DNA from: Gudongella sp046224405
GTDB lineage: Bacteria; Bacillota; Clostridia; Tissierellales; Tissierellaceae
NCBI RefSeq assembly: GCF_046224405.1
Contig: NZ_JBJXRK010000031.1
Location: forward strand, 1-24,312
Direction of reading: 5' to 3'
DNA: 24,312 bases
The position numbers and the translations under genes were made by a program. Position 1 is the stretch's first letter; each line of letters begins with the position of its first letter. The notes below the pieces were generated by a model that was given only the letters and a program-made list of their open reading frames with translations, was not told the DNA's origin and did no database searches. This document shows, in pieces, positions 13,332 to 20,844 of the stretch.

Positions 13332-14225
13332 TTAGCCGTTTATTTTCACCTTGAAGTAATTATAAAGGTTATCCAGCTCTTCCTTGAATGGCGAGTCCTT
13401 TATACTGACAAAATTAAACTCTCTTGAAATCCCAAAATCACTTAAGCTTATTCTGACAAGACTTCCTTCATCCAGCTCTTTCTTGGCAGCATCCTCATAC
13501 ATAAATGTAATTCCAAGACCATCCTGAACCATCTTCTTCATTAGACTGACATTTCCAATGCTTATGGTCTCCTTGAAATCCCCAAGGGTGTGGTTCCTCT
13601 CTGCAAGACTTCGTTCCAATACCTCCCTGGAGCCCGATCCCTTCTCCCTTATTATAAGAGGTTCATCCAAAATATCAGCAAGCACTGGTCCTTTTTTTAT
13701 TGCAAGTCTACTTTCAGGATGAACCACCAAAATGAAATCCTTCATTGCCAGGAGCTGCGAATCATAATCGGCTTTGTTGAAAAGGCCTTCTATCAGGGCA
13801 AAATGAATCCCTCCATTGTCAATTTCACCCATAAGGATTCTAGTGTTGTCAACTTGGACAGAAATCCTGTAATCCCTGAACCTTTCATGAAAGTCTTTGA
13901 TAAAGGGAGCGATTGTATACTCCCCAATTGTCAGAGTAGCTCCAAATTTCAAGGTTCTTTCTCCATTGACAAGCTCCCTCATCTTTTCTGTCACAAGCTT
14001 TTCCTTTGCCATCCCTTCCTTAAGATACCTTCTAAACTCCCTACCTGATGGAGTTAATTTAAGCTGTCTGTTGGCATAGGTAAAAAACCTTGTCCCATAT
14101 CTCTCTTCAAGGTACTTTATGTGTTGTGTTACAGCAGGCTGAGTGATAAACAAAGCCTCCGCTGCCTTGGTGTAGCTCATTCTTTTACAAACCTCAAGAA
14201 AGGTTTGAGTTCGCTGATCAAACAT
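13332..14225 (-). CDS. LysR-family transcriptional regulator
   Basis: This 297-aa LysR-type regulator has a winged helix-turn-helix at residues 1-60 (TFLEVCKRMSYTKAAEALFITQPAVTQHIKYLEERYG) and a periplasmic-binding-protein-like effector domain from about residue 90. It is divergent from yeiH and is the first gene of the minus-strand operon with the C39-like protein and the aminotransferase. LysR regulators beside yeiH genes (YeiE, CysL) often control them in response to sulfur metabolites such as sulfite. By analogy this one may control yeiH and itself. The ligand is not readable from sequence. Confidence 0.93.
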   Translation of the reverse strand: MFDQRTQTFLEVCKRMSYTKAAEALFITQPAVTQHIKYLEERYGTRFFTYANRQLKLTPSGREFRRYLKEGMAKEKLVTEKMRELVNGERTLKFGATLTIGEYTIAPFIKDFHERFRDYRISVQVDNTRILMGEIDNGGIHFALIEGLFNKADYDSQLLAMKDFILVVHPESRLAIKKGPVLADILDEPLIIREKGSGSREVLERSLAERNHTLGDFKETISIGNVSLMKKMVQDGLGITFMYEDAAKKELDEGSLVRISLSDFGISREFNFVSIKDSPFKEELDNLYNYFKVKING

Positions 14226-14328
14226 TCTACCACTTCCATAATTTAAATTTATTCATTTATAATTTTATATAATTTTATATTATAGTAAAAGAGTGATAAA
14301 ATCAAACCATTCGAGAAAGGAGACAGAT
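14226..14328. promoter_or_regulatory. Divergent LysR/yeiH control region
   Basis: This AT-rich 103-bp divergent region holds two symmetry elements. AATTTAAATT is a palindrome at about 14241-14250. AATTTTATAT occurs twice in perfect tandem at 14261-14280, one helical turn apart. Either could be the LysR site. Start-proximal TATATTATA sequences are candidates for the -10 of yeiH. Nothing else is resolvable. Confidence 0.5.
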
Positions 14329-15345
14329 ATGAAATCACTATCAAAATCTACGGCACCGGGACTACTGCTTTCAGTCCTCCTGGCTATGATATCAGTACAT
14401 ATTAGCAACTCATTGTCTTCACATATTATTGGAGCAAGTGTAATCGCCCTTATTCTGGGAATGCTGATCAATCCCTTTATTACAAGATACCCAATGTTTG
14501 TTAAGGGATTAACATTTACTTCGAAAAAGGTTCTTAAATTAGCAATAATACTTATGGGGGTAAAGCTAAGCTTCCAGCAGATCTTTCAGGTGGGTAGTTT
14601 TTCCTTGGTGGTCATGACCTTTACGCTTCTTGCAGCCTTTGGTGGTGGTTACCTTTTAGGTAGACTGTTCAAGATGGATTGGAGACTATCCAGCTTGATT
14701 TCGGCAGGCACTGGAATATGTGGTGGTTCAGCGGTTGCTGCTGTTGCTCCTGTAATCGATTCTGACGAAAGTCAAATTGCCTATGCCATATCAGCAACAT
14801 TTATTTTCGATGTGATTATGGTTGTGCTGTTTCCATTGATGGGAGTCTATTTCGGTTTAAGCGACTTAGGGTTTGGCTTGTGGGCAGGAACTGCGGTGAA
14901 TGACACCTCCTCAGTTGTTGCAGCAGGCTATGCATTTTCCGATGCCGCTGGTGATTATGCTGTAATTGTCAAGCTTACAAGAACCCTTGCCATCGTTCCT
15001 GTAGTTATGATATTCTCCTGGATTGGTGCCAGGGTTAAAAGGAAGGAATGTCTTGATGCTGAAATCTGCAAGGTTAGCATCAAGGATATTTTTCCTTGGT
15101 TTATTCTTCTATTCATTGTCATGGTTGGAGTGGCCAGTACCGGTATCATACCTGAGGCTACCAGGGCATTGATGTCCGACACCAGCAAGTTTCTGATGGT
15201 TATGGCATTGGGCTCCATCGGCCTTAAAACAAACTTTGCCAAATTGGCTAAATCAGGCCCGCTTCCCATGGTTCACGGTTTCATGATATCAACCTTGGTT
15301 GTAGTTGTATCCTTTGCTGTCCAAAGCTTCCTTGGTCAAATCTAG
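14329..15345 (+). CDS. yeiH: YeiH/UPF0324 putative anion (sulfate) exporter
   Basis: This 338-aa protein has about ten hydrophobic helices and belongs to the UPF0324 (YeiH/YadS) family, often annotated as a putative sulfate exporter although transport has not been firmly shown. Family motifs are visible: GTGICGGSAVAAVAPVI with the following charged DSDESQIAYAISA, and GTAVNDTSSVVAAGYAFS followed by AVIVKLTRT. The ATG at 14329 has AAAGGAG at 7-8 nt spacing; the frame can be read 12 codons further up to a GTG without a ribosome site. It is a single gene ending in its own terminator, divergent from the LysR gene. Confidence 0.9.
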   Translation: MKSLSKSTAPGLLLSVLLAMISVHISNSLSSHIIGASVIALILGMLINPFITRYPMFVKGLTFTSKKVLKLAIILMGVKLSFQQIFQVGSFSLVVMTFTLLAAFGGGYLLGRLFKMDWRLSSLISAGTGICGGSAVAAVAPVIDSDESQIAYAISATFIFDVIMVVLFPLMGVYFGLSDLGFGLWAGTAVNDTSSVVAAGYAFSDAAGDYAVIVKLTRTLAIVPVVMIFSWIGARVKRKECLDAEICKVSIKDIFPWFILLFIVMVGVASTGIIPEATRALMSDTSKFLMVMALGSIGLKTNFAKLAKSGPLPMVHGFMISTLVVVVSFAVQSFLGQI

Positions 15346-15362
15346 TTTCAATTTTTTCTATT

Positions 15363-15387
15363 CTCCGGTCTTCCGGAGTTTTCTCTT
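15363..15387 (+). terminator. Terminator of yeiH
   Basis: The hairpin CTCCGG-TCTT-CCGGAG is followed by TTTTCTCTTT, 17 bp after the yeiH stop codon. Confidence 0.85.
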
Positions 15388-15435
15388 TATTATTTGGGTA
15401 TAACTATATGAGTAACAGTGAAAGGTGGTGATTTT

Positions 15436-16377
15436 TTGTCACTGAATAAAAAGGTTGCAGTCGTAGGCGGTATAAATATGGATATTGCAGGATTTCCTTA
15501 CGGACAGCTCATTCCTGGAGACTCCAACCCTGGAAGGACAAAGCTTTCATCGGGGGGCGTAGGCAGAAACATTGCTGAAAATGTTGCACTACTAGGCAAC
15601 CATGTTGAAATGTACTCGGTCGTTGGGGACGATATATATGGCAAGAGTCTACTGGATGAAACCTCCCTTTCCGGTGTTGACATGACCAGGGTGAAGGTTA
15701 TTCCAGAGGCAAGCACCGGAACATACATGGCTGTCCTGGATGAGAAGATGGACATGCATGTTGCCATAAGCTCCATGGACATCTATGGTTTCCTCGATAG
15801 GGACTATATACTTAAGAATCAGAAGGAAATATCTACAAGTGAAATTGTTGCATTTGATACAAACCTTTCAAGGGATAATCTCCAATTCGCTGCAAATCTT
15901 TTCAAGGATAGGAAGCTGTTCCTGGATACGGTCTCATCTGAAAAGGCAAAAATTGCAAGGGACATTATAGGGCTCTTCCATACAATAAAGCCCAACAGGC
16001 TTGAGGCACAAATCCTTACTGGTATTAGGATAGAAAACGAACATGACCTGATGGAATCAGCAGAGCTGCTTCATGGTAAGGGAGTGACAAACGTATGCAT
16101 ATCCCTGGGTTCAGACGGTGTGTTTTTCAGCAGTTCCAACGAAAAAGGAATTGTTAAAATACCAGATGTCAGGATAAAAAATGCAACAGGGGCAGGAGAT
16201 GCATTCCAGGCTGGACTTATACATGGAGAGCTTAATGGAATGAGTCTTCTTGAAAGCTCTAAATTTGCTTCTGCCATGGCTGCCATGGCCATGGATTCTG
16301 AAAGCACAATCAACAAAAGCATTACAATAGATAAGGTACTGAATCTATCAAAGAAAATGGAGGTTAGAAAACTATGA
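15436..16377 (+). CDS. psuK: Pseudouridine kinase (PfkB family)
   Basis: This 313-aa PfkB-family sugar kinase has the N-terminal GGINMDI and SSGGVGRNIAENVALLG motifs that bind the sugar moiety and the C-terminal signature NATGAGDAFQAGLIHG with the catalytic Asp. It phosphorylates pseudouridine to pseudouridine 5'-phosphate, the substrate of the next gene. The assignment as psuK rather than ribokinase rests on the ATGA overlap with psuG. I chose the TTG at 15436 because AAAGGTGGTGA sits 5 nt upstream; the GTG at 15418 would place this ribosome site inside the gene. No pseudouridine transporter is adjacent. Confidence 0.9.
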   Translation: MSLNKKVAVVGGINMDIAGFPYGQLIPGDSNPGRTKLSSGGVGRNIAENVALLGNHVEMYSVVGDDIYGKSLLDETSLSGVDMTRVKVIPEASTGTYMAVLDEKMDMHVAISSMDIYGFLDRDYILKNQKEISTSEIVAFDTNLSRDNLQFAANLFKDRKLFLDTVSSEKAKIARDIIGLFHTIKPNRLEAQILTGIRIENEHDLMESAELLHGKGVTNVCISLGSDGVFFSSSNEKGIVKIPDVRIKNATGAGDAFQAGLIHGELNGMSLLESSKFASAMAAMAMDSESTINKSITIDKVLNLSKKMEVRKL

Positions 16378-17282
16378 AAGAATATCTACACATAAGTAGT
16401 GATGTTAAAAAAGCTCTTGAGGATGGAAAGCCTGTTGTGGCTTTGGAGTCAACGATAATATCCCACGGGATGCCCTACCCACAGAATGTGGAGACCGCAC
16501 TTAGGGTTGAAGAGATAATAAGAAGTAACGGTGCCGTACCAGCAACAATTGGGATAATCAAGGGAAAACTTATAGCAGGACTGACGTCAGAGGAAATTGA
16601 CTATATGGGCAAGACATCAGGAATAGCAAAGGTATCCAGACGAGACATCCCTTACATCGTGGCATCTGAAAAGGACGGGGCTACAACGGTGGCATCCACC
16701 ATGATAATAGCTGAAATGGCAGGTATAAAGGTGTTTGCAACAGGTGGAATCGGTGGAGTTCACAGGGGAGCAGAAACCACAATGGACATTTCCGCTGACC
16801 TTGAGGAATTGTCGCAGACAAATGTAGCTGTTGTGTGTGCTGGTGCCAAATCAATACTTGATATTGGATTGACTCTGGAGTACCTTGAAACCAAGGGTGT
16901 TCCCGTACTTGGCTACAACACAGCTGAACTGCCTGCCTTCTACACAAGAAAAAGCGGGTTTTCAGTTGATTACAACATGGACTCCCCCAAGATGATTGCC
17001 GACCTTCTAAGAGTCAAATGGGACCTGGATCTTAATGGGGGCGTGGTTGTTGCCAATCCAATCCCTGAAGAGTTCTCGATGGATGAGTCCTTTATTACTG
17101 GAATTATTGAAAAGGCAGTTGTTGAAGCAAATGAAAAGGGCATCAAGGGTAAGGACACCACTCCATTCCTCCTAGCCAAAATCAAGGAAATCACAGGAGG
17201 AGATTCACTGGCTGCAAATATTGAACTGGTCTACAACAACGCAAAACTTGCTGCACAGATTGCTGTGGAGCTTGCAAAATAG
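16374..17282 (+). CDS. psuG: Pseudouridine-5'-phosphate glycosidase
   Basis: This 302-aa enzyme of the IndA/PsuG family cleaves the C-C glycosidic bond of pseudouridine 5'-phosphate to uracil and ribose 5-phosphate. Signature residues are present: E25 in VALESTIISHGMPYPQN, K86 in GIAKVSRRDIPY, FATGGIGGVHRGAE, D138, and K159 in CAGAKSILD. K86 and K159 match the lysines known from E. coli PsuG (K93, K166), the latter forming the imine with ring-opened ribose. Its ATG overlaps the psuK stop (ATGA), and GGAGG lies 10-11 nt upstream. It ends the psuKG operon. Confidence 0.95.
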   Translation: MKEYLHISSDVKKALEDGKPVVALESTIISHGMPYPQNVETALRVEEIIRSNGAVPATIGIIKGKLIAGLTSEEIDYMGKTSGIAKVSRRDIPYIVASEKDGATTVASTMIIAEMAGIKVFATGGIGGVHRGAETTMDISADLEELSQTNVAVVCAGAKSILDIGLTLEYLETKGVPVLGYNTAELPAFYTRKSGFSVDYNMDSPKMIADLLRVKWDLDLNGGVVVANPIPEEFSMDESFITGIIEKAVVEANEKGIKGKDTTPFLLAKIKEITGGDSLAANIELVYNNAKLAAQIAVELAK

Positions 17283-17325
17283 AAAAAGCATCTGAAGATG
17301 CTGAGTCTCTGGAAAAAGCAAACTA

Positions 17326-17353
17326 GGACTGAGGGTTCCCTCAGTTCTTTTTT
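17326..17353 (+). terminator. Terminator of psuKG
   Basis: ACTGAGGG and CCCTCAGT form a stem closed by a very short loop, followed by TCTTTTTT. A weaker hairpin (AGCATC-TGAA-GATGCT, 17288-17303) precedes it directly after the psuG stop. Confidence 0.85.
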
Positions 17354-17417
17354 ATGCCCTAATTGACCATTCTCCATGTTTAATATTCGTATTTATGTAT
17401 ATAAATATAGTAATAGA

Positions 17418-17432
17418 TGATAATCATTATCA
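17418..17432. promoter_or_regulatory. Fur box upstream of the PDH operon
   Basis: TGATAAT-C-ATTATCA is a perfect 7-1-7 inverted repeat, identical to the minimal Fur operator known from Bacillus subtilis. It lies 15 bp before the AGGAGG of pdhA, downstream of AT-rich promoter-like sequence, so an iron-loaded Fur would repress the pdh operon. PerR boxes are close in sequence (TTATAAT-type), but the G and C positions here match Fur. No fur gene is in the window. Confidence 0.75.
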
Positions 17433-17460
17433 ATTACTATAAATATTAGGAGGTATGAAG

Positions 17461-18543
17461 ATGCGCTTGGAAGATTACAATCCAATGAATAATGAAATGT
17501 ATCAGGTTATGGATCCAATGGGAAAAGTGGAGGATAAGGAAGAAATTCCAGAGCTTGATGATGAACAGCTTAAGTATCTTTACAGGACAATGCTATACAC
17601 AAGAACAATAGATGAAAAGGCCCTCTCCTACCAGAGGCAGGGACGAATGCTGACCTATGCACCAAATCTTGGACAGGAGGCAGCCCAGGTTGGAAGTGCC
17701 TATTCACTTGATGACGAGGATTGGCTTGTTCCTGCATTCAGGGAGCTGGGAGCCTGGCTTGTGAGGGGAGTGCCACTAAAGAACATCTACCTTTACTGGT
17801 ACGGCAATGAGTGGGGCAGCCACATGCCTGAAGGCGTGAAGGTTCTCCCCGTTTCTGTGCCAATTGCTTCCCAGCTGCAGCACGCAACTGGAATTGGTAT
17901 GGCAAACAATATCAAGAATGAGAAAAACGTTGTCCTGACATATGTTGGCGATGGTGGAACATCTCACGGTGACTTCCATGAAGCACTCAACTTTGCATCG
18001 GTATTCAAATCACCTGTAGTGTTTATAGTGCAAAACAACCAATATGCAATTTCCACTTCAAGGAAGGTTCAGACTTTGAGTGAAAACATCGCAATGAAGG
18101 CAACAGCCTACGGCATGCCTGGAGTACTAGTGGATGGAAATGATATCTTTGCAATGTACAATGCAACAAAGGCTGCAGTCGACCGTGCCAGAAATGGTGA
18201 AGGGCCTACTCTGATCGAGGCTTACACCTACAGGCTGGGGGCTCACACCACCTCTGACGACCCAACCAAATACCGGGATGATGCAGAGGTTGATGAATGG
18301 AGGAAAAAGGACCCTATTCTACGATTTGGAGAATATCTTAAGGAAAACAATGTCATTGATGAGGACTGGATAGAATCGACCAAGAAGGAGCTTGAGGAAG
18401 AGGTCAAGAAAACCTTTGAAGCAATAGAGGACAAATCCGATACCGAGCTTGAGGATATATTCAAATATCACTTTGAAACAATGCCGGCACAGCTTCAGGA
18501 GCAGCTGGATGAATACAGGTCCTTTCTGGAAGGAGGCAAATAA
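17461..18543 (+). CDS. pdhA: Pyruvate dehydrogenase E1 component, alpha subunit
   Basis: This 360-aa alpha subunit of the thiamine-diphosphate-dependent E1 decarboxylates pyruvate and, with E1beta, passes the acyl group to E2 lipoate. The ThDP motif GDGGTSHGDFHEALNFA...QNN lies at about residues 163-193, and the mobile loop YRLGAHTTSDDPTKYR near 245 is conserved. Length and the N-terminal YQVMDPMGKV segment fit Firmicutes PdhA better than the shorter acetoin enzyme AcoA; a branched-chain enzyme is a less likely alternative. Of two in-frame ATGs (17455, 17461), the second has AGGAGG at 7 nt and the first at only 1 nt, so 17461 is the start. It is the first gene of the pdhABCD operon. Confidence 0.93.
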   Translation: MRLEDYNPMNNEMYQVMDPMGKVEDKEEIPELDDEQLKYLYRTMLYTRTIDEKALSYQRQGRMLTYAPNLGQEAAQVGSAYSLDDEDWLVPAFRELGAWLVRGVPLKNIYLYWYGNEWGSHMPEGVKVLPVSVPIASQLQHATGIGMANNIKNEKNVVLTYVGDGGTSHGDFHEALNFASVFKSPVVFIVQNNQYAISTSRKVQTLSENIAMKATAYGMPGVLVDGNDIFAMYNATKAAVDRARNGEGPTLIEAYTYRLGAHTTSDDPTKYRDDAEVDEWRKKDPILRFGEYLKENNVIDEDWIESTKKELEEEVKKTFEAIEDKSDTELEDIFKYHFETMPAQLQEQLDEYRSFLEGGK

Positions 18544-18545
18544 AA

Positions 18546-19526
18546 ATGGCTAATACTTTAAGCATTATACAAGCCGTAAATCAGGCTTTGATGAATGAAA
18601 TGAAAATAGACGACAAGGTGATAGTTTATGGAGAGGACGTAGGGGTTGAGGGTGGAGTCTTCAGAGCTACTGTTGACCTACAGAAGACCTTTGGTAAGGA
18701 AAGGGCCTTTGACACCCCCCTTGCTGAATCAGCAATTGTGGGTACAGCTGTTGGGATGGCCATCAATGGTCTGAAACCAGTTGTTGAAATGCAGTTTTCT
18801 GGATTCTCATATCCTGCTTTCAACCAGATTATCAGTCATGTTGCCAGAATGAGAAACAGATCTAGAGGTCAATACAATCTCCCAATGGTTATCCGTGCAC
18901 CCTACGGTGGCGGCATAAGGGCTCTGGAGCATCATTCAGAAAGTACAGAAGCGCTGTATGCCCAGATTCCTGGGATTAAGGTGGTAATTCCTTCCACTCC
19001 TTATGATGCAAAAGGTCTGTTGATTGCAGCAATTCGTGATCCTGATCCTGTGCTGTTCTGGGAGCCCAAGAGAATTTACAGGGCCTTCAAGCAGGAGATT
19101 CCAGAGGAGGCTTATGAAATTCCACTGGGAAAGGCAAAGGTACTACAGGAAGGTGACGACATTACAATAGTCGCATGGGGTGCCATGGTGCCTGATGTCC
19201 AGAGGGCAGTAAAGATGGTTGAAGAAAAGGGAATCTCAGCTGAGATTATCGACCTGAGAACAATAGCTCCAATGGACAGGGATAGCTTCATTGACTCCGT
19301 CAAGAAAACGGGACGGATATTGGTTGTTCACGAAGCACCCAAAACCCTTGGAGTCGGATCCGAGATAATTTCAATTGTGAACGAAAAGGCATTCCTGCAT
19401 CTGGAGGCTCCCCCTACACGATTGACAGGCTTTGATACAACATTCCCTCTACCAAGGGGTGAAAAGCACTATATCCCAAGTCCAAAAAGGATTGCCAAAA
19501 CAATTGAGGATATTGTGAACTATTAG
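18546..19526 (+). CDS. pdhB: Pyruvate dehydrogenase E1 component, beta subunit
   Basis: This 326-aa transketolase-like beta subunit completes the E1 heterotetramer. Characteristic stretches are GEDVGVEGGVFRAT, the DTPLAESAIVGTAVGMA loop carrying the ThDP-activating Glu, RAPYGGGIRALEHHSES, and the C-terminal domain ending LTGFDTTFPLPRGEKHYIPS. It begins only 2 bp after the pdhA stop codon, with GGAGG overlapping the end of pdhA, so translation is coupled. Length is normal. Confidence 0.95.
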   Translation: MANTLSIIQAVNQALMNEMKIDDKVIVYGEDVGVEGGVFRATVDLQKTFGKERAFDTPLAESAIVGTAVGMAINGLKPVVEMQFSGFSYPAFNQIISHVARMRNRSRGQYNLPMVIRAPYGGGIRALEHHSESTEALYAQIPGIKVVIPSTPYDAKGLLIAAIRDPDPVLFWEPKRIYRAFKQEIPEEAYEIPLGKAKVLQEGDDITIVAWGAMVPDVQRAVKMVEEKGISAEIIDLRTIAPMDRDSFIDSVKKTGRILVVHEAPKTLGVGSEIISIVNEKAFLHLEAPPTRLTGFDTTFPLPRGEKHYIPSPKRIAKTIEDIVNY

Positions 19527-19540
19527 AAAGGAGGACACCC

Positions 19541-20830
19541 ATGAATTTTGAATTTCAATTCCCCGATATTGGAGAAGGAATCCACGAAGGTGTAATAACA
19601 AAATGGCTGGTCCAGGAAGGGGATAATATAGAGGAAGGCGAATCTGTAGCAGAGGTTGAGACCGATAAGGTAACTACTGAAATCCCCTCTCCCAGAAGCG
19701 GCAAGGTTCTTGAACTTAAGGCCAAAAAGGGAGACACCATCAATGTTGGAGATGTATTTGTCGTTATTACCTCAGGTGCTGAGAATGAGGAAGAACCAAA
19801 AGTACAGGAAGAGGACCAGGTTGAAGAGGAAACAGCTGGGGTGGTCGGACAGGTTGTTGCATCATCAGATGTGATTCCTTCAAGCACCGAGGGTGCTTCG
19901 CCAACAAAAAAAACCTCTGAAAGGAAAAAGGTTCTGGCAACCCCAGTTGCAAGACAGCTTGCCAAGGATTTTGGGGTCGATATAAACACAGTAGCTGGAA
20001 CCGGACCAAATGGTCGGGTCATGAAGGATGACATCCACAAGGCCAATGAAGATAAAGCCAAGTCCGAGGATAAGACTGAAAGCCTTAAGGAAAGAAAGCC
20101 CCGGAAACTTACAATATCAGATGATATGCCTGTTGAGAGAGTTCCACTGACAAAGATCAGAAAGACAATCTCTGAAAAGATGAGTGAATCAAGGTTTACA
20201 ATCCCCCACACAACCGCAATGGATGAGATAGATATCAGCAGACTCCATGATTTCAGAAAGAAGTACAAGGATATTCTAAAGGAGGTTGATGATGTCAATC
20301 TAACCTATCTTCCATTCATTATCAAGGCTTCTATTGTGGCACTTAAGGAGCACCCTGAATTCAATTCCAGCCTTGACGAGGAAACAGACGAGCTGGTCCT
20401 TAAGAGATATTTCAATATTGGAGTGGCAACTGATACGGAAAGGGGTTTGATGGTACCTGTTATCAAGGATGCTGACAAGATGAGCCTTGTTGAACTTGCA
20501 AAGGCCATCGAGGACCTTAGTAAAAGAGCAAAGGAAAATAAAATTCAATTATCCGAGCTTAAGGGAGGTTCCTTCTCTGTGACCAACTACGGATCAATTG
20601 GTGGATACTTCGGAATACCAATAATCAATTATCCCGAGTCTGCCATACTTGGAATTGGAAGGGTCGTGGAAAAGCCAATCGTTAAGGATGGAGAAATAAT
20701 TGTTGCTAACATCCTACCCCTTTCACTGTCTTATGACCACAGAATTATTGATGGTGCAAGTGGTGCCAGATTCCTGAACCTGCTGAAAGAGCTCTTGGCA
20801 GATCCGGACATGCTTCTTCTTAAAGGATAA
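19541..20830 (+). CDS. pdhC: Dihydrolipoamide acetyltransferase (E2)
   Basis: This 429-aa E2 core protein transfers the acetyl group from lipoate to CoA. Domain order: one lipoyl domain (about 1-80) with the lipoylated Lys43 in ETDKVTTEIPS; an acidic/Ser-Thr linker (82-130); a peripheral subunit-binding domain (about 131-168, VLATPVARQLAKDFGVDINT, GTGPNGRV); a second charged linker; and the catalytic domain (200-429) with the active-site motif SYDHRIIDG, His400 and Asp404. GAAAGGAGG precedes the ATG. A single lipoyl domain is usual for Firmicutes E2. Confidence 0.95.
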   Translation: MNFEFQFPDIGEGIHEGVITKWLVQEGDNIEEGESVAEVETDKVTTEIPSPRSGKVLELKAKKGDTINVGDVFVVITSGAENEEEPKVQEEDQVEEETAGVVGQVVASSDVIPSSTEGASPTKKTSERKKVLATPVARQLAKDFGVDINTVAGTGPNGRVMKDDIHKANEDKAKSEDKTESLKERKPRKLTISDDMPVERVPLTKIRKTISEKMSESRFTIPHTTAMDEIDISRLHDFRKKYKDILKEVDDVNLTYLPFIIKASIVALKEHPEFNSSLDEETDELVLKRYFNIGVATDTERGLMVPVIKDADKMSLVELAKAIEDLSKRAKENKIQLSELKGGSFSVTNYGSIGGYFGIPIINYPESAILGIGRVVEKPIVKDGEIIVANILPLSLSYDHRIIDGASGARFLNLLKELLADPDMLLLKG

Positions 20831-20844
20831 TGGAGAGTGATATA

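Noticed and set aside
13590..14048. 152-codon plus-strand frame inside the LysR gene
   Set aside because: Antisense to a well-supported LysR regulator and without a ribosome site.
19555..20298. 247-codon minus-strand frame inside the E2 gene
   Set aside because: Ser/Thr-rich antisense shadow of pdhC caused by codon bias. The sense strand encodes an unambiguous E2.
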